This document shows positions 23,818 to 33,349 of a DNA stretch of 64,000 nucleotides, in pieces. Source of the stretch: Massilia agilis (GTDB lineage Bacteria > Pseudomonadota > Gammaproteobacteria > Burkholderiales > Burkholderiaceae_D); contig NZ_JANUHB010000002.1 in NCBI RefSeq assembly GCF_024756255.1, positions 434,001 through 498,000 of the forward strand. The letters run 5' to 3'. Under the pieces are notes generated by a model. The model ran no database searches. It was not told the origin of the DNA and saw only the letters and a list, made by a program, of their open reading frames with translations. A program made the position numbers and the translations under genes. Position 1 is the first letter of the stretch. Each line of letters starts with the position of its first letter.

Positions 23818-25164
23818 GTGAACCATCCATCGAAAGTGCTATGGAGCGAGGGACTGTTCCTGCGTCCCCAGCATTTCCAGCAGCAGGACCGCTACCACGA
23901 AGCCAGGCTGAACCAGACGGCGAGCGCGCTCCACCCGTATTCGTGGGGGGTGCGCCGGCTGGCGGTTGACCACGATGCGCTGCGCTCGGACGTGTTGCGG
24001 GTGAGCGAGCTGTCGGTGATCTTCCCGGACGGCGAAGTGTACCGCGCGCCGGAGAGCGACGACCTGCCGCTGCAGGTGCGCCTTTCCGAGCTGGCGCCGT
24101 CGGTGCAGACGGTGACCTATCACGCCGCCCTGCCCGCGCTCAAGCCGCACGGCGAGAACTGCGCCGACGGCGTGCACGCGAGCCCGGACGCACGCTACGT
24201 GCAGCACGAACGCGATACCCAGGACTTGTACACGCGCGCGGCCGAAGCGCCGGTGAGCTACCTGAAGAAGACCGTGCGGCTGGTGTCCGAGCTCGACCCG
24301 CTGGAAGCGTACGAGAGCTTTCCGCTGGTGCGGCTGCGGCGCGTGGCCACGGGCGGTTTCGAAGTCGATCCATCGTTCACGCCGCCGGCGGTCACGATCG
24401 AGGGCGCACCCGGGCTGCACACGCAGCTGGCGCGGCTGATGGAAAAGCTGCTGGCCAAGGTCAACGCGCTGTACGGCCACCACCGCGAACCGAGCAAGAA
24501 CGTGATCGAGATCCGCGGCGGCGACATGTCGGCGTTCTGGCTGCTGCACACGGCCAGCACCGGATACGCGGCGTTGTCGCACTACCTGGCGCACCCGGAC
24601 CTGCATCCGGAGCGCCTGTTCTCGGAGCTGCTCACGCTGGCGGGCGGACTGATGACCTATTCGCGCAGCTACAAGCTCGAGGACCTGCCAGCCTACGTGC
24701 ATGCCGATCCCGGGCCCGCTTTTGCCCGCATCGACGAGATCGTGCGCAACCTGCTCGATACCGTGATCTCGTCGAAGTACTTCTCGATCGCGCTGCGCAA
24801 CGAGCGGCCTTCCTACCACCTGGGCGCGCTCGACTCGGGCAAGATCAACGCGCAGACGGCGCTGTACCTGGCGGTATCGGCCGACATGCCGGCGCTGCAG
24901 CTGGTGGAGGTGGTGCCGCTGCGTTTCAAGATCGGCGCGCCGGAAGACGTGGAGAAATTCGTGCTGTCGGCCATGCCGGGCGTGAAGCTGGTCCACTCGC
25001 CGCAGGTGCCGGCAGCGATCCCGATCCGGCCGGACACCTACTACTTCATCCTTGAAAACAAGGGTGCCCTCTACGAAAGCATGTTGAAGGCACAGGCGAT
25101 CTCGATCTATGTACCGACCGGGATGCGCGACCTGAAACTCGAACTGATAGCGATCGCAGCATGA
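23818..25164 (+). CDS. tssK: T6SS baseplate protein TssK
   Basis: A 448-aa protein linking the baseplate to the membrane complex. It starts at a GTG (23818) with GAGG upstream: NHPSKVLWSEGLFLRPQHFQ is the family beginning (WxEGxFLxPQHFQ). Later LLAKVNALYGHHREPS and a C-terminal YVPTGMRDLKLELIAIAA are also typical. Its stop overlaps the tssL start (ATGA). Confidence 0.96.
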   Translation: MNHPSKVLWSEGLFLRPQHFQQQDRYHEARLNQTASALHPYSWGVRRLAVDHDALRSDVLRVSELSVIFPDGEVYRAPESDDLPLQVRLSELAPSVQTVTYHAALPALKPHGENCADGVHASPDARYVQHERDTQDLYTRAAEAPVSYLKKTVRLVSELDPLEAYESFPLVRLRRVATGGFEVDPSFTPPAVTIEGAPGLHTQLARLMEKLLAKVNALYGHHREPSKNVIEIRGGDMSAFWLLHTASTGYAALSHYLAHPDLHPERLFSELLTLAGGLMTYSRSYKLEDLPAYVHADPGPAFARIDEIVRNLLDTVISSKYFSIALRNERPSYHLGALDSGKINAQTALYLAVSADMPALQLVEVVPLRFKIGAPEDVEKFVLSAMPGVKLVHSPQVPAAIPIRPDTYYFILENKGALYESMLKAQAISIYVPTGMRDLKLELIAIAA

Positions 25165-25931
25165 GCACAACCAATCACATCGAACGCCGGGCCGTCCACG
25201 ACAAGACCCGCGCCGCGCTGGGCCCTGGCGCGCAGAACCTGGTCGACCTGATGTACGACGGGTTTTACGCCCTCTTCCTGCTCAAGAACGGCGGAAGCCC
25301 GCACGACAAGGCAGCCTTCGCCGACCACATGACGCAGTTCCTGGGCGACGTGGACCGCCAGGCCAAGCAGCTTGGCATTGCGGCCGAGGACGTCACCGCG
25401 GCCAAGTACGCCTTTTGCGCGGCGGTGGACGAGATCATCCTCTCGTCGCAGCACGATATCCGCGAGTCGTGGGAGACCCGGCCGCTGCAGCTGCGCGTGT
25501 TCGGCGACCAGCTGGCGGGCGAGCACTTCTTCAACCGGCTGGAGGACCTGCGCGCCAAGGGCGCGGTGCACCTGCAGGCGCTGGAGGTTTTCCACATGTG
25601 CCTGCTGCTCGGGTTCCAGGGGCGGTTTGCGCTGGATGCGCCGGACAAGCTGAACTACCTGACGGCACGCCTGGGCGACGAGATCGCGCGCATGCGCGGC
25701 AAGGCGCGCGGCTTTGCGCCGCACGCCGAGCGGCCCGACCAGGTGGTCAACAAGCTGCGCAGCGATTTGTCGCTGTGGGTGCTGGGGTCGGTGTTCGCGC
25801 TGTCCGGACTGCTGGCGTACATCGGGTTCCGGGCCTCGCTGGCGCACAACACGCAGGTCACCATGTCCAGCTATAACGACGTGGTCAGGATGCCGCCGCG
25901 GGCGGCGAACGTGACGATCACGCTGCCGTAG
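25161..25931 (+). CDS. tssL: T6SS inner-membrane protein TssL (DotU)
   Basis: A 256-aa DotU-type protein with a large cytoplasmic helical domain (NLVDLMYDGFYALFLLK, then KYAFCAAVDEIILSS and GEHFFNRLEDL) and one C-terminal membrane segment (LWVLGSVFALSGLLAYIGF). It has no C-terminal OmpA peptidoglycan-binding extension; a separate OmpA-type protein is encoded just downstream. A family-A repeat pair begins at its stop codon. Confidence 0.94.
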   Translation: MSTTNHIERRAVHDKTRAALGPGAQNLVDLMYDGFYALFLLKNGGSPHDKAAFADHMTQFLGDVDRQAKQLGIAAEDVTAAKYAFCAAVDEIILSSQHDIRESWETRPLQLRVFGDQLAGEHFFNRLEDLRAKGAVHLQALEVFHMCLLLGFQGRFALDAPDKLNYLTARLGDEIARMRGKARGFAPHAERPDQVVNKLRSDLSLWVLGSVFALSGLLAYIGFRASLAHNTQVTMSSYNDVVRMPPRAANVTITLP

Positions 25932-26014
25932 GGTGGGCTCTAGAGCCCACGCGGTGCACACGCAGCGCATTCGACCGCGTGGGCACAAGCCCTCGGCGGT
26001 CCCGCCCACCCTAC
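25928..26014. repeat. Family-A palindromic repeat pair, copy 2
   Basis: Outer arms GTAGGGTGGGC (from 25928) and GCCCACCCTAC (to 26014) and inner arms GCCCACGCGG and CCGCGTGGGC form a head-to-head pair of units around a 20-bp centre. It covers the end of tssL and the convergent gap to the OmpA-like gene, a usual place for REP-type elements, where it may block read-through. Confidence 0.8.
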
Positions 26015-26024
26015 GCGCCAGGGC

Positions 26025-26780
26025 TTACTGGATGACCTTGAACTCGATGCGGCGATTGCGCGCCCGGCCCTCGGCGGTGCGGTTGTCGGCAACCGGGCGG
26101 TCCGGGCCTTCGCCCGAGACCGAGATGAGGTCGGGGTTAATGCCGCGCCCTGCCACGTAGCTCTTGACCGCCTCGGCCCGCGCCTGCGACAGCGAGAGGT
26201 TGCCGGCCCGTGAGCCCGCGTTGTCGGTATGGCCGATCACCTCGACGCGCACCCCTTTGATCTTCTGCAGCGCCACCGCCATCTGATCCAGGATCGCCTT
26301 ACCGGAGTCGGTCAGCGCCGCCTTGCCGGATTCGAACTCGATGATGCGGTTGGCCAGTGCAGCGTCGAGCACGCCCTGCTCGGAAGCCGCCACGCGCAGG
26401 CCGTTGTTGACCACGTAGGTGGGGTTCAGGCTTTCGGCGATGCTTGCCGCGATCTGTTGCCGCTGCGTTTCGTTGGCCACGTCGCCGCGCAGGCTGACGT
26501 TGTTGCCGTCGATTTTCAGCTGCCCGCGCGTGATGAGCTTGAGATCGGGGCTGATCAGCTTCTGGACGTGCTCGTTCCAGTTGGCCGGCGTGGCGACGCT
26601 ACCCACCGACAGCTGGTCGACCACCCGAGCCGCGCCGTACACCTCGCGCAGGCGCGCCAGCAGCGAAGCCTTGCTGGCTTCGTCGCCCACGGTGCCGGTC
26701 ACGACGATGGGCGAGGCGTTCTGGGCGCAGGCGGCGCCGGCGGCAAGCAGCGTTGCCGCGAACAGGAGGATGGGCTTCAC
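26025..26780 (-). CDS. OmpA-family protein with BON-like domain
   Basis: A 251-aa exported protein: signal peptide ILLFAATLLAAGAACAQ; two BON-like repeats (around residues 25-75 and 85-120, with LKIDGNNVSLRGDVANETQR); then an OmpA C-terminal peptidoglycan-binding domain (GKAALTDSGKAILDQMAVAL, then IGHTDNAGSRAGNLSLSQAR and GEGPDRPVADNRTAEGRARN with RRIEF). It likely ties the T6SS membrane complex to the cell wall, supplying what TssL lacks (TagL-like role, inferred). It starts at GTG 26778-26780 overlapping the tagF stop (GTGA). Confidence 0.88.
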   Translation of the reverse strand: MKPILLFAATLLAAGAACAQNASPIVVTGTVGDEASKASLLARLREVYGAARVVDQLSVGSVATPANWNEHVQKLISPDLKLITRGQLKIDGNNVSLRGDVANETQRQQIAASIAESLNPTYVVNNGLRVAASEQGVLDAALANRIIEFESGKAALTDSGKAILDQMAVALQKIKGVRVEVIGHTDNAGSRAGNLSLSQARAEAVKSYVAGRGINPDLISVSGEGPDRPVADNRTAEGRARNRRIEFKVIQ

Positions 26781-27736
26781 GATGCGGCTCCGATGAAGGT
26801 TTGCAGGAACAGCTCGCGCGCGAGCCTGAGCGGCAGCTGCGGCTGGTCGAGGTAGCTGGCCAGGGCGCGCACGTCCACGTCCAGGCCGAGCTGCTCATCA
26901 ACCCAGCTGGTGTCGGCAAAGCCAACCTGCTGATCGGCCGCCTCCAGCGGGTCGATGATCGCGCGCAGGGCTTCGGCGACGGCGCTGCAAAAGCCGACCA
27001 CCAGCACAGGCTTGCCGTCCTGGCGCGTCATGAACAGGGCCAGGTCAAAGCCGCCACGGCGCAGGAACGGCGCGGCCAGTTCAAGCCAGAAGGCGGCCAC
27101 CGCGCAGCGTGCCGTGGCGTCTTCGGGCAGCGGCAGGACAAGGCTCTTGTGCACCGCCGCCGGCTGGCTGTGCATGACCGGCTGCAGCACCAGGCCAAGG
27201 GCCAGCACCAGGCGCTCGACCTGGCACCCGAGCAGGGCCGACAGTGACGAGACGGTGCCGCTTGCCAGGAAGCTGGCCAGCTCGGGCTGCGCGTCGCCCA
27301 GTACGACGTTGGCGTCGGCGATCCCTTGCAGCAGCGGCCCGGGGTCGCTGGATGCGACGATCCGCGGTGCCATCGCATCGTAATAGGTCCACAGCGGCGC
27401 CAGCGCCAGCGGCGAGCGCGAGACGAAGCCCACCGGGTCGGGCACGTCCACGGTACGCATCATCAGGAACGGAAAGCGCCTGCCCGACTGGTCGTGGCTG
27501 GACACCAGGTGACCGGCCACCGCATAGTGCCGCGCCGGGCCGACGAAGACAAAACTCACCGGCGGCATGGCGTCGTAGTCGAGCTTCCAGCGCGGGTTGG
27601 CAGGCAGAGCGCTCATGACCTGCGCCAGCCATTCGTCGAGCATGCCCATCACGGGCGCGTCATAGGCCATCTTGATGAAGTCGCTGCGGGCCGGGATCTT
27701 GCCGAAGTAGCCGATACGTTCGGTCGCCGTGCGCAT
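26777..27736 (-). CDS. tagF: T6SS-associated protein TagF
   Basis: A 319-aa protein. It starts RTATERIGYFGKIPARSDFI, the standard TagF beginning, followed by MLDEWLAQVM and RRFPFLMM. TagF proteins act after translation to hold back T6SS assembly in some species. It starts within the tssM stop (TGATG). The length is near the fused or longer TagF forms; no PppA phosphatase domain is seen. Confidence 0.92.
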   Translation of the reverse strand: MRTATERIGYFGKIPARSDFIKMAYDAPVMGMLDEWLAQVMSALPANPRWKLDYDAMPPVSFVFVGPARHYAVAGHLVSSHDQSGRRFPFLMMRTVDVPDPVGFVSRSPLALAPLWTYYDAMAPRIVASSDPGPLLQGIADANVVLGDAQPELASFLASGTVSSLSALLGCQVERLVLALGLVLQPVMHSQPAAVHKSLVLPLPEDATARCAVAAFWLELAAPFLRRGGFDLALFMTRQDGKPVLVVGFCSAVAEALRAIIDPLEAADQQVGFADTSWVDEQLGLDVDVRALASYLDQPQLPLRLARELFLQTFIGAAS

Positions 27737-30700
27737 CACCGGCCTCCCGCGCCCAGGCTGGCCACGGCCGGGGTGGGCGCGCCATGGCCAACGATCATTT
27801 CCGGCAGGCGCAAGCCCTTGAAGCCGCGCGCCTGCGTTTCGCCGTTGCCGTTCACGTCCGGGCTGCTCACCTTCTTCAGGTTGATGGCCACGGCGACGTT
27901 GTTGCCGGACCAGCGCAGCTCGAACACGTTGTCGCCCTTGTTCTTCCTGGCGGCCGCCTCGATCATGCGCTGCAGGCCGAATTCGCCCGGCTGGTTCAGC
28001 AGCTCGACGGTGCGCCCGTCGAAAGTCACGGCGCTGATGCGCGCCCCGTTCACGCCTTGCGGGCCGGGGTGGACCATCGTGGTCCATGCAGGCGGCGTGT
28101 TCCGGTAGCGCAGCTGCTGGCCGTCGATCTCGATCGTGTATTCGGTCGTGCCGGGCGCAGGCAGCGGCTGCACCTGGAACACGGTCTGCGGCGCGCCGCC
28201 AGCCGCCACGCCGTTGGACGACAGCGGCGCCACCCAACCGGGGAAACCGCTCACCACCTGCGGCGAGAGCGTGATGCCGATGTCGGCCCAGGTACGCGAG
28301 GTGAGCATGTCGCCGCGCCGCACCACCAGCGGTCCCATCGACGTATTGACAAACTTGGCCACTACGCCGTCCGGCCCGAAGAACTGGCCGATCTCGGCGT
28401 TGGTCGCTTCCACCCTGGAGGCGGCGTTGAACGGGTACTTGCCGGCCAGCGTCTTCTGGAACGGTTCGACCACCTGTACCTGCCAGGTCTTGTTGATCTC
28501 GGCCTCGGACGGCAGCACGATCATCGAGAAGGTCTGCACCAGCGGGCGCACCAGCAGCGGGCGCAGCGCCTGCTTCTGGCTGTCGCTCATCCCGGTCAGC
28601 ATCTGCTCGTCCACGTATTTCAGGGCGTCGGCCAGCTCCGAGCCCGTGCCCTCGAGCGTTTGCTGCATCAGCTGCTTGGCGCCGGGGCCGGGGTCGCCCT
28701 GGTTCTTCAGCTGGTTCAGCCGGGTGCGCAGGCGCGAAAGCGCGTCGAGGTAGCCGGTCATGAGCGAAGCTTCCTTCTCGCGCGCGCCCACCAGCCGCGC
28801 GACGCCGGAGAACTCGCGGCCGATCACGCCCAGCGCTGGCGCCCCGCCCGGCTGCACGCCGCCCGGCCCCACGGGACCGACCGCGTCGGCCAGCGTGCGC
28901 GCGTCGCTCGGGGCGCGGCGCAGGACCACTTCCTTGAACCACCCCAGCACCCCGCGCTCGACCTTGCCCAGCTCGCGCGGCACGCCCGGGTTGTCCCACG
29001 TGGTCTGCTCGTAGATCACCTTGAGGAGCCTGGCGATGGGCGAGGTTTGCGGGTCGCCCAGCCGGTTCATCGCCTGCACGCTGGCGTCAAAGCCATTGAG
29101 GTCGGCGACGGTCACGCCCTGCACGAATTTGCTCCACTCCTTCGCGTACTCGGCCTTGTACATGTCGGTGAGGGTCTTCTGGATCTGCTCGGGACTGCCT
29201 TCGAGCGTGAGGTCGTCATGGGTCGAGGTCTTGAGCACCCAGTCGGTGCTCTGCAGGTCCTTGTTGGCCGCCTCGCGGATCGCGCCCTGCACGTACTTCT
29301 CCCAGGCCTCGCGGGTGAAGGCGCCGCTTACCGCGTAGCTGCCGGCGACCAGCCCCTTGTCCTGGTCACCCACAACCTGGGCCACGGTCACGCCGGTGAA
29401 GCGCACCGCGGCGCGGGTCTTGATGTCGGCGTACACGCGCTCGCGCGCGGGCGTGCCACGCACCACGTGGCGCAAGTTCTCGCGCGCGGTGTCGAGCAGG
29501 CCCAGTTTGAGCGTGATCTGCGGCCAGGCCTGGTCGTGGATCTGCGAGACGTAGAAGGTCATCTGGCGCTCGGCGCTGCGCACCATCTGCTCGTGCGGCA
29601 TGGCGCCGCGGTTCTGCTCGAGCCAGACGCGCCAGTAGCGGGTCAGCTGGTCGTTCAGGTGGCCCGGCTCGGCGCGCGATTTTTCGCCCAACATGAGGTA
29701 GGTCTTGAGCGCGTTGTAGGCGTCGCCCACATTGGTCGGGGATACGTCCTGGTACGGCTGCCCCGGCACCGACGGCGGCGAGGCCTGCGAATTCGGGTCC
29801 AGCTGCGCGGCGTTGGCGTTCATCTCGCCGAGCATGGCTTCCAGGCCGGCGGCAACAGGCATCACCATCACCTCGCGCATGCCGGCAAAGTACTCGTCGC
29901 GCAGCTTGCGATCGAGCTCGTCGCCCTGGTACAAGCCGAACGAGAGCGCGAGCGGCTGGTCGTTGCGGTACTTCGCCAGCTGCATGATGCGGTCCTGCAG
30001 GATGTCGAGCGCTTCCAGCCGCGATTGCAGGTCAACGCGGCGCTCTTGCAGCTTGACCACCCGGTCCAGGTCCCTTTGCACGTCGGCGATCAGCTGGCGG
30101 TTGCCGGACCATGACCAGGTCCAGCCCCCGAGCGCGACGCCGAACGCGATGGCGCCGGCGAAGAACAAGCCGTATTTCAGGCGCGCCACAGTCGGGCTGG
30201 TGTAGCGCTTGACGAGGTCCTTGTCGGCGAAGATCACCTTGCGGAACAGGTCGAGCAGGAAGTAGCCGGTCTGCTCGCCCTCGCGCGCTCCGCCCGCCTG
30301 CTCCGCCGGCGGCAGCTCGAGGTCGAAGCGCCCGGCCACGCGCTTGGATGCAAGGTCCTGCACCGCGCCTTCCTGCAGCGCGCTGGTGAAGTAGAACCCG
30401 CGGAACACCGGCTTGAACTGGTAGGTGTTCTCCTCGAACAGGGTAGCGAGGAAGGCGCGCAGCTGGCTCTTGAGCGACGCGAATTCCACCGGGAAGGTGA
30501 ACACGCCGGGGCGCATGCGCGCGCTGCGGTTGCCGGCCATGGTGGCCACGCTCATCTCTTTCAGGCCCTGTTGCAGCTCGTCGAACTGCTGGTCGAAGAA
30601 GGCCAGCACGTCCTGCGGCGTGCTGCGGCGGTTGTAGCGCAGGGTGGCGCCCCACACGCGGTCGCGCTCGGCGCGCTCGCTGCCTTCGAAGAAGTCGGAA

Positions 30701-31479
30701 AAGCCGGCGATCAGGTCGGCCTTGGTGAAGACGACGTACACGGGTGCGTACACGCCCAGGCGCTCGGTCAGTTCCTGCACCCGCGTGCGCAGGCTGCGCG
30801 CCAGCTCCATCGAGGCGTAGGCCGGGCCGGTGGCCAGTTCGGCCACGCTGACGGCGATGAGGATGCCGTTGATCGGCGCGCGCCGCCGGTGCTTGCGCAG
30901 CAGGTCGAGAAAGCCAAACCACTCGGTGCGGTCGCCTTCGAGCACCGAATAGCGGCCGGCGGTGTCGAGCAAAATGCCGTCGGTGGTGAAGAACCAGTCG
31001 CAGTTGCGGGTGCCGCCCACACCCTGCACGGCCTTGCTGCCCGGGATCGGGAAGGTCAGGCCCGAATGCGCGATGGCGCTGCTCTTGCCGGCCGACGGGT
31101 TGCCGATGATCATGTACCACGGCAACTCGTAGAGGGCCGCGGCGCCGCGCGTGAGCCCGAGCTTGGAGGTCTTGATGGTGTTGATCGCTTCGAGCATCGC
31201 CTTGCGCAGCACCGCCACCTCGCTCTTGCCCTGCCCCTGGCCGTTGCCGTCGGCGGCGACGATGCTCTCGCCCAATTTGGCCGCCGCCCGCTTGCGCCAC
31301 TGGCGCCGGACCAGCCAGAACACGCCCCAGCACGCAAGCAGTGCAAGCGCAGCGATCAGCGCCCAGATCAGCGCGATTTCAAACGTGTCGGCGATCAGGA
31401 ACAGGAATAGCGCGAAGGCGGAAATGCCGATCACGGCCAGCACGCGGCTGTCGGTCAGGAACTGCCAGAGTCGGGCCAT
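27736..31479 (-). CDS. tssM: T6SS inner-membrane protein TssM (IcmF)
   Basis: A 1247-aa core membrane protein linking the inner-membrane complex to TssJ. Two N-terminal membrane segments (VLAVIGISAFALFLFLIADT and the stretch ending ALALLACWGVFWLV) are followed by a GTPase-like domain with Walker A GNPSAGKSSAI; a third segment near residue 440 (YGLFFAGAIAFGVALGG) leads to the large periplasmic domain. The start is ATG 31477-31479 (ARLWQFLTDSR); the frame is open to 31590 but only with a TTG. Length is usual (1100-1300). Confidence 0.95.
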   Translation of the reverse strand: MARLWQFLTDSRVLAVIGISAFALFLFLIADTFEIALIWALIAALALLACWGVFWLVRRQWRKRAAAKLGESIVAADGNGQGQGKSEVAVLRKAMLEAINTIKTSKLGLTRGAAALYELPWYMIIGNPSAGKSSAIAHSGLTFPIPGSKAVQGVGGTRNCDWFFTTDGILLDTAGRYSVLEGDRTEWFGFLDLLRKHRRRAPINGILIAVSVAELATGPAYASMELARSLRTRVQELTERLGVYAPVYVVFTKADLIAGFSDFFEGSERAERDRVWGATLRYNRRSTPQDVLAFFDQQFDELQQGLKEMSVATMAGNRSARMRPGVFTFPVEFASLKSQLRAFLATLFEENTYQFKPVFRGFYFTSALQEGAVQDLASKRVAGRFDLELPPAEQAGGAREGEQTGYFLLDLFRKVIFADKDLVKRYTSPTVARLKYGLFFAGAIAFGVALGGWTWSWSGNRQLIADVQRDLDRVVKLQERRVDLQSRLEALDILQDRIMQLAKYRNDQPLALSFGLYQGDELDRKLRDEYFAGMREVMVMPVAAGLEAMLGEMNANAAQLDPNSQASPPSVPGQPYQDVSPTNVGDAYNALKTYLMLGEKSRAEPGHLNDQLTRYWRVWLEQNRGAMPHEQMVRSAERQMTFYVSQIHDQAWPQITLKLGLLDTARENLRHVVRGTPARERVYADIKTRAAVRFTGVTVAQVVGDQDKGLVAGSYAVSGAFTREAWEKYVQGAIREAANKDLQSTDWVLKTSTHDDLTLEGSPEQIQKTLTDMYKAEYAKEWSKFVQGVTVADLNGFDASVQAMNRLGDPQTSPIARLLKVIYEQTTWDNPGVPRELGKVERGVLGWFKEVVLRRAPSDARTLADAVGPVGPGGVQPGGAPALGVIGREFSGVARLVGAREKEASLMTGYLDALSRLRTRLNQLKNQGDPGPGAKQLMQQTLEGTGSELADALKYVDEQMLTGMSDSQKQALRPLLVRPLVQTFSMIVLPSEAEINKTWQVQVVEPFQKTLAGKYPFNAASRVEATNAEIGQFFGPDGVVAKFVNTSMGPLVVRRGDMLTSRTWADIGITLSPQVVSGFPGWVAPLSSNGVAAGGAPQTVFQVQPLPAPGTTEYTIEIDGQQLRYRNTPPAWTTMVHPGPQGVNGARISAVTFDGRTVELLNQPGEFGLQRMIEAAARKNKGDNVFELRWSGNNVAVAINLKKVSSPDVNGNGETQARGFKGLRLPEMIVGHGAPTPAVASLGAGGR

Positions 31480-31586
31480 AGGGAAGGCTTGCGGTAGTTG
31501 GAGGGGAAAAGTCTCGCAAGCAATGTTGGCACCGTTCGGTGTCGCATAATTTGACAGGTCACAAGATTTCGCGGGCGCCGCCCGGT

Positions 31587-32423
31587 TCAACCGGGGCGCC
31601 GCATCGCGCCGCGCAGGCGCAGTTCGGTGTGGCCGAAGTCCGTCATGGTCCAGCGCCCGCCCCAGGTCAGGCCCAGCGACTCGGCCACCTGGCCATAGAG
31701 CTGGTAGCCCCGCATGGCCCAGGGATCCTTTTCCGAGATCACAAGTTTGCCGTCGCGCCAGAACGCGCAGTCGGCTGCCAGGCCGTACTGGTGCCAGCTT
31801 TGCCAGGCGCGCGCGTTGGTGACCTGGCTGCCCATTTTGGCCAGCATGTCCTGCCGGGACGGGCTGCGATAGCCTTCCAGCAATGCCATCTCGTAACCGT
31901 GCTGTTCCCGCATGATGCGAAATGCCAGCAGCAGGCGCTGGCTGAATTCCGGGTGCAGCAGGCCCCAGTTGCGGCTGGCGTCTGCCAGCATCGGGCGCAC
32001 CAGTTCGACTTCGGGCGTGCTGAAGGCGAGCGGCGGCAGCGCCACCGGCGGTACCAGATGCTCGCCCTTGAGGAGCGCGGCGACCTTGGCGTCAGGCAGC
32101 GCCTCGGTCGGACCGGCGTCGGGCAGCATCGCCGGGCTGCGCAGGACCAGGGCAAGCAAGGGCGGGATGGCGACCACCGGCACCCCGATTGCGAACATGG
32201 CGCGGTGGCGGCGTATGTATTTGAAGGCAGCCCTGGCGGCGGCGCGCAGGCCGCGCCGCCAATCCACGCGGACCTGCGGGCGCCAGGCCCAGTGGCGCTG
32301 TCCGGCACGCTGCGCGATCAACACCAGGCGGGCACGCATCAGCTCGCGCGCGGTGGGGAAAACGAACAATCCAATGACGCAACACACCACACAAAAGTAG
32401 AGAAGTGCGATCAAGATCAGCAT
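31587..32423 (-). CDS. TagX-like M15 peptidase, membrane-anchored
   Basis: A 278-aa protein with an N-terminal membrane segment (ILIALLYFCVVCCVIGLFVF), a second at about residue 80 (FAIGVPVVAIPPLLALVL) and a C-terminal M15/VanY-type peptidase domain: SRQDMLAKMGSQV, then SWHQYGLAADCAF (zinc ligands His and Asp) and DFGHTELRL (third ligand His). In Acinetobacter TagX is an L,D-endopeptidase needed to open the wall for T6SS assembly; position beside tssM supports the same role here. ATG 32421-32423 is chosen by the GGGGAA upstream. Confidence 0.85.
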   Translation of the reverse strand: MLILIALLYFCVVCCVIGLFVFPTARELMRARLVLIAQRAGQRHWAWRPQVRVDWRRGLRAAARAAFKYIRRHRAMFAIGVPVVAIPPLLALVLRSPAMLPDAGPTEALPDAKVAALLKGEHLVPPVALPPLAFSTPEVELVRPMLADASRNWGLLHPEFSQRLLLAFRIMREQHGYEMALLEGYRSPSRQDMLAKMGSQVTNARAWQSWHQYGLAADCAFWRDGKLVISEKDPWAMRGYQLYGQVAESLGLTWGGRWTMTDFGHTELRLRGAMRRPG

Positions 32424-32481
32424 GGGATTCCCCAGATTGTTTCTAATCAGAACTGGAAGCATCATCTTAGGAGCCTGCACC

Positions 32482-33288
32482 GTGCGCCCTTCAGACGAAA
32501 ATCAACACTCCACGCGACCAAACCTGATGTCTTCGCCGCGGCGTGGCGGTAACGACGAAAGCATCCTCGCGATGCTCGAGCGCGACGGCACGCGCGGGCT
32601 TGGGCGGGGTCCGGCGTCGCCGGCGCGGCTGGGCTGGTACGTGGGCGGCGCAGTGCTGGCGGTGTGCCTGGTCGGCACCTTGATCTGGCTGGCGCGGGAC
32701 AATACGGGACTGCCCCCGGGTGAACCGGTGGCGCAAGCTTCCCCGGTGGAGGCCTCGCCCGCCCGCAGCGAGGGCGACGGGCAGCACGCGGCGATCATCG
32801 ACGAGGCACGGCCAGCGCCGGCACGACAGGATGAGCCGCCGCTGGTGCTGCTGTCGCCCCCCGCCCAGTCGAGCGCCGAGGAGGCGCCGCGGCCCACCCA
32901 CGCTGCCGTGGTGGACGAGAAGGTGGGCGTACAGAAGCAGGCCGCAGTCGCCGAGGCGGCGCCAAAACCGGTCGCGGCGGCGGCAGTGATCGAGCAGCCC
33001 GCCACCAGACACGCGGCGGTCGCGGCGGCGCCGGTGTCCAGGGTAGCCGAACCGAAGCGCCCGGCCAGCGCAAGCCAGCGCCCGCGCGCCGGCAAGCTGG
33101 CGGTCGCCCAGCACGGCAAGACCCTGGCCCGGCCGAAAAAGCCTGCAGGCACGGTGCAGCCTGTGAGTGCGCCGGTGGACAGCGACGTCGCGCTGATCTC
33201 GGCGGTCATCCAGCACTCGGCCAAACACAATGACGGCGGCTGCGAAGCCGAGGCCGGGTGTGCCGCAAAAGCCACGGCTCAGCCTTGA
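32482..33288 (+). CDS. Single-pass membrane protein, alanine/proline-rich, unknown
   Basis: A 268-aa protein of no recognised family. N-terminal cytoplasmic part DESILAMLERDGTRGLG, one membrane segment (LGWYVGGAVLAVCLVGTLIW) and a long low-complexity periplasmic part rich in Ala, Pro and Val, ending with two cysteines (GGCEAEAGCAAK). GTG at 32482 is preferred because of TTAGGAG 9 bases upstream; ATG at 32527 is the alternative. It is divergent from the TagX-like gene. Architecture resembles TonB-like or cell-wall-spanning linkers, but that is speculation. Confidence 0.65.
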   Translation: MRPSDENQHSTRPNLMSSPRRGGNDESILAMLERDGTRGLGRGPASPARLGWYVGGAVLAVCLVGTLIWLARDNTGLPPGEPVAQASPVEASPARSEGDGQHAAIIDEARPAPARQDEPPLVLLSPPAQSSAEEAPRPTHAAVVDEKVGVQKQAAVAEAAPKPVAAAAVIEQPATRHAAVAAAPVSRVAEPKRPASASQRPRAGKLAVAQHGKTLARPKKPAGTVQPVSAPVDSDVALISAVIQHSAKHNDGGCEAEAGCAAKATAQP

Positions 33289-33349
33289 ACGCAGGGCAAA
33301 ACCACATCGAACAGTCGAGCCGCGGCGAATCCGCTGGGTAGGCGGGCCC

